From assembly GCA_026393895.1 (NCBI GenBank), contig JAPKZG010000081.1:1-48872 (forward strand): a stretch of 48,872 nt of DNA, given 5' to 3'. Source of the DNA: Candidatus Aminicenantota bacterium (GTDB lineage: Bacteria; Acidobacteriota; Aminicenantia; Aminicenantales; UBA4085). Under the pieces are notes generated by a model, which saw only the letters and a list, made by a program, of their open reading frames with translations, was not told the origin of the DNA and ran no database searches. Position 1 is the stretch's first letter. Each line of letters begins with the position of its first letter. Shown piece after piece: positions 40,366-47,335 of the stretch. A program made the translations under genes and the position numbers.

Positions 40366-40596
40366 TTCTTCTTTCCGTGTTTTACGACCTTTCAACCTGA
40401 GTCGGCCGAGATATTCACTGTTTCCGGCAGCTATTTCTCTTGGGAAATTTATGTTTTTAACTTATTGATATTAAGCGAATTAATTGATTTCGATATATCG
40501 TTTATAAAACAGAACCTGTGAAAATCATGTTGAAAAACACAATATTTCCGAGCGTTTTAATATGGTAGAGAAGAAATTTTCAGGACCTGAAAACGG
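40366..40596. other. AT-rich intergenic region after dnaN
   Basis: About 230 bases between convergent dnaN and the hydrogenase protease gene, without a gene. 40440-40570 is the most AT-rich DNA in the window, with a palindrome CGATATATCG (40493-40502) and TGTGAAAAT near 40517, which matches 7 of 9 bases of a DnaA box complement. A possible origin unwinding region, not proven. Confidence 0.4.
40577..40593 (-). terminator. Weak terminator-like palindrome after hycI-like gene
   Basis: TTTTCAG-GAC-CTGAAAA, 7-base arms with 3-base loop, 3 bases past the protease stop. On the minus strand it is followed by TTTCTTCT. The stem is AT-rich, so a weak terminator at best. Confidence 0.4.
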
Positions 40597-41145
40597 CTAC
40601 AAGTAACGACGTATATGATCAGCCAGGATGGAAACGGACGTTCGGACCGCGTCCGAAACCGGCCCGTTGATCTCGGTGGATACGGGCTCGATCCCGAGAA
40701 AGACGACGAGCGCCCCGACGCTCTCCTCGATATAGCGGACGAGGAGCGAAAGCGAAGTCCGGTGCGTTGAAACGTCTTCGTCGGAGAACTTTTCCTTTTC
40801 AACAATAAATATTTCACCCGGCCTGCGGCCGCCCCGGGCGGCATCGATCAGGAGGACGAGGTCCGGCTGAAATTTCCGCATCCGGCCGGTTTGATTTTCG
40901 GGCGTTTCTCCGCCTTCGATGAAAATCGCCGGCCGGTCGCCGGATACGCGCGGGAAATTTTCCGGGGGATTCGTTTCGAGCTGCCGGAGGCAGAGAAGGC
41001 CGGCCGCGTCGTCGCCGCGGAGGTCGTTTCCGATGCCGCAGACGGCGATCCGCGTCGCCCGGGAAAGCGCCGCCGCGACGGCCTGTCGCCAATCGTTCGG
41101 AACGTCTCCGTTCAACGGATGATCCTCCCGGTCATGATAATCCAT
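40597..41145 (-). CDS. [NiFe]-hydrogenase maturation protease (HycI-like)
   Basis: Endopeptidase that checks for nickel and trims the C-terminus of the hydrogenase large subunit. 182 residues: IAVCGIGNDLRGDDAAG (37-50, metal ligand in the DD pair), FIEGGETPEN, LLIDAARGG (D101) and STHRTSLSLL (H128), matching the three-ligand pattern of HybD/HycI. About 20 extra N-terminal residues precede the domain. It follows the structural genes but lies below their terminator (41181-41211). The large subunit here has a cleavable tail, its likely substrate. Confidence 0.87.
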   Translation of the reverse strand: MDYHDREDHPLNGDVPNDWRQAVAAALSRATRIAVCGIGNDLRGDDAAGLLCLRQLETNPPENFPRVSGDRPAIFIEGGETPENQTGRMRKFQPDLVLLIDAARGGRRPGEIFIVEKEKFSDEDVSTHRTSLSLLVRYIEESVGALVVFLGIEPVSTEINGPVSDAVRTSVSILADHIRRYL

Positions 41146-41180
41146 TCCCTCTCTTTCGGAAACGGCTTTCTTTTCCGCTC

Positions 41181-41211
41181 AAAAAAAGCCCCGTTCCCTG
41201 AGGAACGGGGC
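41181..41211 (-). terminator. Rho-independent terminator of the hydrogenase operon
   Basis: Perfect 10-base stem GCCCCGTTCC/GGAACGGGGC (41188-41211) with loop CTGA, followed on the minus strand by seven T (41187-41181). It lies 22 bases after the NuoI-like stop and 36 bases before the protease start, so protease expression requires readthrough or another promoter. Confidence 0.92.
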
Positions 41212-41233
41212 CGTAGAGGCGGGGAAATCGGGA

Positions 41234-41686
41234 TTACGCTCCGGCTTTTTCCGTCGCTTCGGCGGCCGGTTGGGCCGGCGCGGCCGGAGCCGCGGGCGCC
41301 GGCCTTTTGGGAAGCGCCCGGATGTATTCCCATGATTTTTTCATATCGTGCCGGTCGAAGCCGGCGATCTCGTGAAGGCTGTCCATTTCCATGGCCTTGA
41401 CCGGGACGGTCGGGCAGGAATCCACGCACTGGGCGCAATGGATGCACCGGTCATTGTGGATCACCATCCGGAACCGCTTTTCGGCTTCATTGACCGAGGT
41501 GATTTCGATCGCCTCGGCCGGGCAATCCCGTTCGCAGGCCTTGCAGACGATACAGATTTCGGAATGGAGGAACGGCGTCCCCCGAAAACCCTTTGGGACC
41601 GGAATCTTTTTAAACGGATAATCGATAGTGGCCGGTTTCTTGAACAGGTGGCGGAGGAGCTCCGGCAGGAAGGCGGCGATCTTCAT
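41234..41686 (-). CDS. NuoI-like ferredoxin subunit of the hydrogenase
   Basis: Carries electrons from ferredoxin to the NuoB-like subunit. 150 residues with two [4Fe-4S] motifs: CIVCKACERDCP (C45, C48, C51, C55) and CIHCAQCVDSCP (C81, C84, C87, C91). The N-terminal helix LPELLRHLFKKPATIDYP is like the NuoI/MbhN membrane-contact segment. An Ala/Pro-rich tail (about 128-150) is an extension. ATG overlaps the NuoH-like stop by 4 bases. Confidence 0.92.
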   Translation of the reverse strand: MKIAAFLPELLRHLFKKPATIDYPFKKIPVPKGFRGTPFLHSEICIVCKACERDCPAEAIEITSVNEAEKRFRMVIHNDRCIHCAQCVDSCPTVPVKAMEMDSLHEIAGFDRHDMKKSWEYIRALPKRPAPAAPAAPAQPAAEATEKAGA

Positions 41687-42654
41687 AATGCAAACCCTTT
41701 AATCAGGATGACGATCAGAAGCTGAAGGACGGCCAGCGGGGCGAGCCACTTCCAGGCGAACGTCACGACCTGGTCGACCCGGATTCTCCCGGTCACGGCC
41801 CGAAGCGTAGAAAGGAGAAAAACGACCGCGAGCGTTTTCAGGATGAATTGAACAAAGGCGAAAATAAAGCCGCCGCCGAAGCCGCCCAGGAAAACGGTTG
41901 CCAGCAAGCCGGCCGAGACGACGAGCTCGATGTCGGCCATCAACCGGAAGAAGGCCAGCTTTTTCCCCGAATATTCGGTGAATGTCCCGCCGACGATCTC
42001 AGTCTCGGCGTGGGGGATGTCGAACGGCGTCCGCTCGAGCTTGGCCTGGACGGCCACCAGGGCGACGCCGAAGCCGATAAGGTTGGGCAGGATGAGCAGC
42101 GGGTGGGCCCGGTAAAAGGCGGCGATTTCGGCCAACCGCCACGAGCCGGCCAGCACGGCCGGCGAGAGGACGGCCAGAAAGAGAGGCACTTCGTATCCGA
42201 AGAGCATCGTCAGCGTGCGCGTTCCGCCGATGATCGAAAAGGCGTTGGTCGAAGACCAGCCGGCCAAAAACAACACCAGGGTCGGCAGGCTGAGAAGGTA
42301 CAACAGGACGATGACGTCGCCCGGGAAGGAAATCGGGCCGGAGACGGCCGGGTCGATGTGCCAGACGGGGAGGAGAAGCCCGGCGGTGATGACGATGGCC
42401 AGGCCGACGACCGGAAGGGCGGAAAAAAGCTTTTTGTCGGCCAAATCCGGAACCACGTCTTCCTTGGCCATGAGCTTGACGAAATCGGCGATGGGCTGGA
42501 GGATGCCGGCCCGGCCGGTATGCGTCGGCCCCATGCGGTTCTGCAGCCGGGCGTAAACCTTCCGGTCGAACCACTCGACGAAGGTGGCGTAGACGAAAAG
42601 GAAAAGAAGGCCGGGATAGACGACAAGGTAGAGAAACGTTTTCAAAACGGCCAT
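41683..42654 (-). CDS. NuoH-like membrane subunit of the hydrogenase
   Basis: The membrane anchor that links the redox module to ion translocation. 323 residues with about eight helices. Family marks include ERKVYARLQNRMGP-like FDRKVYARLQNRMGPTHTG, the QPIADFVKLMAKED loop and the acidic cytoplasmic loop FDIPHAETEIVGG. The start overlaps the large-subunit gene by 13 bases, suggesting coupled translation. Confidence 0.93.
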   Translation of the reverse strand: MAVLKTFLYLVVYPGLLFLFVYATFVEWFDRKVYARLQNRMGPTHTGRAGILQPIADFVKLMAKEDVVPDLADKKLFSALPVVGLAIVITAGLLLPVWHIDPAVSGPISFPGDVIVLLYLLSLPTLVLFLAGWSSTNAFSIIGGTRTLTMLFGYEVPLFLAVLSPAVLAGSWRLAEIAAFYRAHPLLILPNLIGFGVALVAVQAKLERTPFDIPHAETEIVGGTFTEYSGKKLAFFRLMADIELVVSAGLLATVFLGGFGGGFIFAFVQFILKTLAVVFLLSTLRAVTGRIRVDQVVTFAWKWLAPLAVLQLLIVILIKGFAL

Positions 42655-43844
42655 GCGACGTTCCTTTGAAGCGGCAGTATCCGGGCGCGTTCGTTTGCCA
42701 TCCGGCGGAGGTCCGAGAAGCGGAGCGTCCGTTCCTCCCCCGACCGGGAGTCGATCAATTCCACCGAGCGTTCGGCGCAGCAGATGCAGGGATCGATGGC
42801 CGCGAAGATGAGCGGAATGTCGGCGATGAAGCCGTGCTTGAGGATCTCCACCGTGGCCGGGTAATTCGCCAGCGTCGGCGCCCGGACCTTGAGGCGTTCG
42901 GGCTTTTCCGAGCCGTTGGAGACGATGTAATGGATATTTTCCCCCCGGGGTGCCTCATAACGGCTGACGACCTCGTTGGGTTTGGCCTTGCGGGGCGCCT
43001 TGACCGCGACCGGGCCGTCCGGGAGCTTGTGGAGGATTTGTTCGCAGATCTTGTAGGATTCGAAGAGCTCCTTGATCCGGACGACCGTCCGGCCGAGGAC
43101 GTCGCACGTGTCGGCCGTGGCGATGTCGAACTCGACCTCGTTGTAAAAGGTATGCGGGTCGTTCTTCCGGACGTCCCGGTCAACGCCGGAGGCCCGGGCC
43201 ATGGGGCCGACGGCGCAAAAATCCATGGCCTGTTGCTTGGTCAGGCGGCCGACCCCGGCCAACCGGCCGATGAACGTCGGCTCCATCGCCCCGATCTTGT
43301 AGTAATACTCGCTCCGGGTTTTCAGGACGGCAAGGCCCTCGAGGATTTTCTTTCGCAGGGACTCGTCGAGGTCCCGCCGGACGCCGCCGAGGGTGTTGAT
43401 GGCGTAGTGGACGCGGTTTCCGGAGATCATCTCCAGGAGGTCCATGACGACTTCCCGGTCGCGCCAGGTGTACATGAAGAACGTATCGAATCCGGCCTCG
43501 TGGCCGGCCACGCCGAGCCAGAGGAGGTGACTGTGGATCCGCTCGAGTTCGGACACGAGATAGCGCAGGTAGATGCCGCGTCGGGGCGGTTCGATTTCAA
43601 GGAGCTTTTCGGCACCCTGGACGAAACACGTGGCGTGGGAATGAGAGCAAATGCCGCAGATCCGTTCGGTCAGGTAGATGTTCTGGATCCAGGATTTTTC
43701 CTCAGCCAGTTTCTCCAGGCCGCGGTGGTTGTAGCCGAGGCGGAGGTCGGCGTCCCGGATGACTTCGCCTTCGACCGTCAGCCGGATCGAGATGGGTTCC
43801 TTGAGGGCCGGATGCTGGGGGCCGATGGGGATGTTGAACTTCAT
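42642..43844 (-). CDS. [NiFe]-hydrogenase large subunit, group 4 (NuoD-like)
   Basis: Catalytic subunit. All four nickel ligands are present: L1 motif ERICGICSHSH (C63, C66) and L2 motif DPCICCAER (C353, C356), which NuoD of true complex I lacks. So it is a hydrogenase, not a quinone reductase. 400 residues; 41 residues follow R359 of the CxxR site and are probably removed by the maturation protease. Also present are HPALKEPI, YLRYLVSELERIHSHLLWLG and the TLGGVRRD loop. ATG overlaps the NuoC-like stop. Confidence 0.94.
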   Translation of the reverse strand: MKFNIPIGPQHPALKEPISIRLTVEGEVIRDADLRLGYNHRGLEKLAEEKSWIQNIYLTERICGICSHSHATCFVQGAEKLLEIEPPRRGIYLRYLVSELERIHSHLLWLGVAGHEAGFDTFFMYTWRDREVVMDLLEMISGNRVHYAINTLGGVRRDLDESLRKKILEGLAVLKTRSEYYYKIGAMEPTFIGRLAGVGRLTKQQAMDFCAVGPMARASGVDRDVRKNDPHTFYNEVEFDIATADTCDVLGRTVVRIKELFESYKICEQILHKLPDGPVAVKAPRKAKPNEVVSRYEAPRGENIHYIVSNGSEKPERLKVRAPTLANYPATVEILKHGFIADIPLIFAAIDPCICCAERSVELIDSRSGEERTLRFSDLRRMANERARILPLQRNVAWPF

Positions 43845-44308
43845 TTCTTGCCTCCGGGGATGATCTCGGCCGGTCGGTCGAACTTCCAGTCCTTGCGGAG
43901 GGGGAAATTTCCGGCGGGCCAGTCATCGGACATGAGCATCGGCCGGGGGTCGGGCAGATTTTCGACGACCATTCCGAACATGTCCTGGAGCTCCCGCTCG
44001 TAGAGAACGGCTCCCGGAATCACGCCACAGATGGACGGGATCTTAGGGTCGGTCTTGGGGATTTGGGTCCGGACGGTGATCGAACCGGTCGTGTCCCCGA
44101 AGTGGTAAAGGATTTCGTAGGCTACGCCCTTGTCCACTCCGGAGATCGTGATGACGTACCAGCAGTCCAGCTCGGCCTTCATCTTCGCGACCAGGGCCAC
44201 GAGGTTCGCCGGATCGACGGTGACGAAGATCCGATGCGGAGCCGGGTGGGCGACGGTCCCGGGCGGGACGAGGGTTTGGAGTTTTTCGATTTTTTGTTCG
44301 TCGTTCAT
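43841..44308 (-). CDS. NuoC-like subunit of the hydrogenase
   Basis: 155 residues of the 30-kDa-subunit family: VTISGVDKGVAYEILYHFG, then VIPGAVLYERELQDMFGMVVENLPDPRPMLM-type core read in two parts, and the C-terminal PLRKDW motif that fits against the large subunit. ATG 44308 starts the domain; the longer open frame overlaps the NuoB-like gene. No cofactor expected. 10 bases after nuoB-like, 4-base overlap with the large subunit. Confidence 0.9.
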   Translation of the reverse strand: MNDEQKIEKLQTLVPPGTVAHPAPHRIFVTVDPANLVALVAKMKAELDCWYVITISGVDKGVAYEILYHFGDTTGSITVRTQIPKTDPKIPSICGVIPGAVLYERELQDMFGMVVENLPDPRPMLMSDDWPAGNFPLRKDWKFDRPAEIIPGGKK

Positions 44309-44318
44309 CGTCGTTCTC

Positions 44319-44738
44319 TCACAGGGTGTTAAGGAGTTTGACGACGCCGTCCAGGATGGCGTCGGGGCGGACCGGGCACCCCGGGATGTAGACATTGACC
44401 GGAATGACCTGGTCCAGGCCGCCGCAGATGTTGTAGGCCCCGCGGTAGACGCAGCCGGACATGGCGCAGGCGCCGACGGCGATGACGAACTTGGGGTCGG
44501 GCGTCTGCTCGTAAATCCGGATGATCCGGTCCCGCAGCTGTCGGGTGACCGGGCCGGTGGCGACGATCACGTCGGCGTGGCGGGGGGTGGCTTTCAATAA
44601 AACGCCGAGCCGTTCGACGTCGAAGCGGGGCGTGAGGGCGGCTACGACCTCGATGTCGCAGGCGTTGCAGGCGCCGGAATTGAGATGTAGGATCCACGGA
44701 GATTTCTTCCGGGACCAGCGGATGACGCGTTCGAACAT
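44319..44738 (-). CDS. [NiFe]-hydrogenase small subunit (NuoB-like)
   Basis: Holds the proximal [4Fe-4S] cluster next to the NiFe site. 139 residues with LNSGACNACDIE (C24, C27), VGACAMSG (C91) and YIPGCPVRPDAIL (C121), the four ligands of the NuoB/EchC/MbhJ family. C96 and C105 are additional. AAGGAG upstream supports ATG 44738, 1 base after the NuoA-like stop. Confidence 0.93.
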   Translation of the reverse strand: MFERVIRWSRKKSPWILHLNSGACNACDIEVVAALTPRFDVERLGVLLKATPRHADVIVATGPVTRQLRDRIIRIYEQTPDPKFVIAVGACAMSGCVYRGAYNICGGLDQVIPVNVYIPGCPVRPDAILDGVVKLLNTL

Positions 44739-44739
44739 G

Positions 44740-45072
44740 TCAGCTCCTTGTGATCAGGGCCAGGATGGAAAGGAAAACGACCGCCAGGTAGAGGACCGCG
44801 AACAGGGCGATCTTCCCGGCCGGGACCGTGGCAATGACCAGGGCGGCCACGTGCATGATGGTGAAGAACAGCGCGACGAAGTAGAAGAGCCGATAACCGA
44901 ATTGAATTTTCGCGCCCGGCATGTCCTCGCCGCAGGCGTAGGAGGTCAGCTTTCCTCCGGTCTTGGTGAGTTTGGGGGCCATCCGTTTGCCCAGGAGGTA
45001 AAGAAGGCAGGCCACCGCCAGGATCAGGAAGAAAGCCACCGGGGGAGAGAGGAGAATTTCAAGTCCGTTCAT
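44740..45072 (-). CDS. NuoA/MbhI-like small membrane subunit
   Basis: 110 residues with three predicted helices (about 9-28, 60-82, 87-107). The segment YACGEDMPGAKIQFGYRLFYF resembles NuoA's YECG..P.g..r..Y.i.fy pattern, followed by FFTIMHVAALV. It lies between the NuoK-like and NuoB-like genes, the place of mbhI in Mbh operons. I call it NuoA/MbhI-like without choosing between them. Confidence 0.75.
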   Translation of the reverse strand: MNGLEILLSPPVAFFLILAVACLLYLLGKRMAPKLTKTGGKLTSYACGEDMPGAKIQFGYRLFYFVALFFTIMHVAALVIATVPAGKIALFAVLYLAVVFLSILALITRS

Positions 45073-45075
45073 GGC

Positions 45076-45384
45076 TTAACCTTTCAGCCGAGTGAGCTTC
45101 CGGATGTCGAGGCTCTGGTTGGCCCGGTAGAGATTGATGATGACCGCCAGGGCCGTGGCCACCAGGCTGACTTCGATGACGATGTATGTTACGACCAGGC
45201 TTTGGGCGAGATAAATGCTCCGGCGGGCCCAGCCGGTCGAAAGCAGGACCAAGCTCACGCCTTTGCCGATGATTTCGATCCCGATGAAAAGCTTGATCAG
45301 GTTGCGCATGGTGAGGAGACAATACAGGCCGAGGAAGAACATCCCGGCGGCGAAAAGGAGGTAGACGACCCACTCGTTAATCAT
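45076..45384 (-). CDS. NuoK/MrpC/MbhG-like membrane subunit
   Basis: 102 residues with three helices. LFIGIEIIGKGVSLVLL contains the membrane glutamate of the NuoK/MrpC family, and VVTYIVIEVSLVATALAVIINLYR the second conserved acidic helix, both part of the ion path. ATG 45384 (GAGGG upstream) gives the usual NuoK length; it overlaps the NuoJ-like 3' end by 8 bases. Confidence 0.88.
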   Translation of the reverse strand: MINEWVVYLLFAAGMFFLGLYCLLTMRNLIKLFIGIEIIGKGVSLVLLSTGWARRSIYLAQSLVVTYIVIEVSLVATALAVIINLYRANQSLDIRKLTRLKG

Positions 45385-45859
45385 GATGATCCCTCTTTCG
45401 GAACAGGGCCAGGACGGCAAAAACGCCGGCCAGGATGACGGCCACCTGGCCGACCAGGTCGAACGATCTTTCCTTCCACAGGACGTCCCCGAACGTCCCC
45501 GTCTCGGCTGCCGCTTCCAGGGCCGGGATCCTCGCTAGAATCCCTCTCATGACCAGGAAGTCGATCAGGGCGAAGACGATGAAAAACAGGGGGAAGATGA
45601 TTTTGACGGTTTTGGATTCGCGGATGTCGTCCCCCTGTTTGGTAAGGGCGATCGTCAGCATGAAGAGGACCGTGATCAACCCGGCGACCACCGAGATTTC
45701 AAACACTCCGGCATAGGGCGCGCCCATCTGGAAGAAGATGATCTCCAGGAGCAGGCTGGCCACCGCCAGGGCGATAGCCGACTTGAGAAGATCCTTGGCC
45801 AGGATCGCCGCGGCCGAGGCCAGGAGCAACGCGACAAGAAGAATGATTTGGAAGGTCAT
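45377..45859 (-). CDS. NuoJ/MrpB (MbhD-E)-like membrane subunit
   Basis: 160 residues with about five helices. The first part (LKSAIALAVASLLLEIIFFQMGAPYAGVFEISV, read as two pieces) resembles the DUF4040/MbhD segment, with an acidic residue in a helix; the second part continues as a MrpB/NuoJ-like hydrophobic region interrupted by a loop (about 118-138). It may combine roles that Mbh splits between MbhD and MbhE. 3 bases after the antiporter-like gene. Confidence 0.75.
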   Translation of the reverse strand: MTFQIILLVALLLASAAAILAKDLLKSAIALAVASLLLEIIFFQMGAPYAGVFEISVVAGLITVLFMLTIALTKQGDDIRESKTVKIIFPLFFIVFALIDFLVMRGILARIPALEAAAETGTFGDVLWKERSFDLVGQVAVILAGVFAVLALFRKRDHHD

Positions 45860-45862
45860 GGC

Positions 45863-47317
45863 TTAAAATCCCTTCGCCAACGCGTCCGCCGCCGGCTGGA
45901 CCCAGGACGAAAAGACGACGGCGAACCACAAGCCTACCCCGACGACGAGGAGGGCCAGGATGACCGAAGCCGCGGTCATCCAGAACGGGGCTTCCTTGAC
46001 CATCGTCCAACGCTCGGCGAGCTTGCCGAAGAAGGCTTTGCGCTGAAGGATGAGGTAGTACCAAAGCGTCAGGACGCTGGCCAGGACCGCGATCACGGCC
46101 AGGGTCCATTCCCCCGACTGGATCAAGGCCATGATGATGATGAGCTTGGACCAGAACCCGCCCAGTGGAGGGACGCCGGCGATCGAAAGCGAACCCACGA
46201 GGTTCGTCCCGGCCGTCCAGGGCATCTTTTTAGCCAATCCGCCCATCTCGTCCAGGTTACGCGTCCCGGTGGCCTGTTGGACCGAGCCGCTGGTGAAGAA
46301 CAGCAGGCTCTTGGCGATCGCGTGGTTGAGCAAATGGAAGAGGCCGCCGGCGACGCCGAGCGGTGTGCCCAACCCGATTCCCAGGACGACGTATCCGACT
46401 TGGCTGATCGATGAATAGGCCAGCATCCGCTTCATATCCGTTTGGCCGAGGGCCAGGAAGGCGGCGACGACGATCGAAACCGTCGCCAGCCACATCAGGA
46501 CCTGAGACAGCGCCGGCGTCATTCCGAGGACGTGGAAAAAGATCCGGGCGATGGCGTATACGCCCGAGACTTTGATCAGCAGGCCCGAAAGAATGGCCGA
46601 GATCGGGGCCGGAGCCGACGGATGGGCGTCGGGAAGCCAGGCGTGAAAGGGGATCAGGGCGGCTTTCAATCCGAAGCCCATGAGGAACAAGGCGGCCGCG
46701 ACGCCGACGACGGCGTTGGCGTCCAACAGCCGGAGGCCGTCGGCGACGGCGTCGAAGCCCAGAGCCCCGGTCATTCCGTAGAGAATGGCAATCGCCACGA
46801 GGACGGCCGCGGAAGCCACGACCGAGAGCATGAGGTATTTGAACGACGCTTCAAGCTCCTCGGCGCCCAGGCCGTAGGCGACCAGGGCGTAGGAGGCCAC
46901 GGCCGCGACTTCGAGGAAAATATAAACGCTGAAGAGGTCCTGGGAAAGAACAAGGCCGTTCATCCCCGCGACCATCACCAGCAATAGGGCGTAGTAGTTG
47001 GCCTTGGCGCCGTAATGTTCCATGTAATTGATGGAGTAGAGTCCGACGCACAGGCTCACGAGCTGGATCGTCATCAGCATGAACAGGCTGAACCCGTCGA
47101 GGGCGATCCGGATGTTGACCGCTTCCCCGAGCCACCGCACCTGTTGAACGATCGGTCCTTGGGCGAGGAGCGCCCGAGCGCCCGTCGTGGCGTAAACCAG
47201 AAGGCCCAGGAGGACCGCGTTGGAGAGAAAATCGGGGAGAACCCGCTTGGACGCCTTGCCCACGAGAGGCAGGACGGCGGCCACTGCCAGAGGCAAACCG
47301 ATGTAGAGAAATATCAA
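45863..47317 (-). CDS. Antiporter-like membrane subunit (MrpD/NuoN/MbhH type)
   Basis: 484 residues, about 14 helices, Proton_antipo_M family. The broken helix motif FHAWLPDAHPSAPAPISAILSG and KRMLAYSSISQVGY are typical of MrpD/HyfB/MbhH; conserved membrane Lys and Glu are present in DLFSVYIFLEVAAV and FLMGFGLKAALIPFHAW. These subunits move protons or Na+. The likely start codon is TTG at 47317, with GAGGAGG 4 bases before it. 18 bases after the NuoL-like gene. Confidence 0.9.
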   Translation of the reverse strand: MIFLYIGLPLAVAAVLPLVGKASKRVLPDFLSNAVLLGLLVYATTGARALLAQGPIVQQVRWLGEAVNIRIALDGFSLFMLMTIQLVSLCVGLYSINYMEHYGAKANYYALLLVMVAGMNGLVLSQDLFSVYIFLEVAAVASYALVAYGLGAEELEASFKYLMLSVVASAAVLVAIAILYGMTGALGFDAVADGLRLLDANAVVGVAAALFLMGFGLKAALIPFHAWLPDAHPSAPAPISAILSGLLIKVSGVYAIARIFFHVLGMTPALSQVLMWLATVSIVVAAFLALGQTDMKRMLAYSSISQVGYVVLGIGLGTPLGVAGGLFHLLNHAIAKSLLFFTSGSVQQATGTRNLDEMGGLAKKMPWTAGTNLVGSLSIAGVPPLGGFWSKLIIIMALIQSGEWTLAVIAVLASVLTLWYYLILQRKAFFGKLAERWTMVKEAPFWMTAASVILALLVVGVGLWFAVVFSSWVQPAADALAKGF

Positions 47318-47335
47318 AAGTCCTCCTCTCTCTCG

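Noticed and set aside
42642..43844. Reading the large subunit as NuoD of respiratory complex I
   Set aside because: Both CxxC nickel motifs are intact and a maturation protease gene is adjacent, and NuoE/F/G genes are absent from the cluster.
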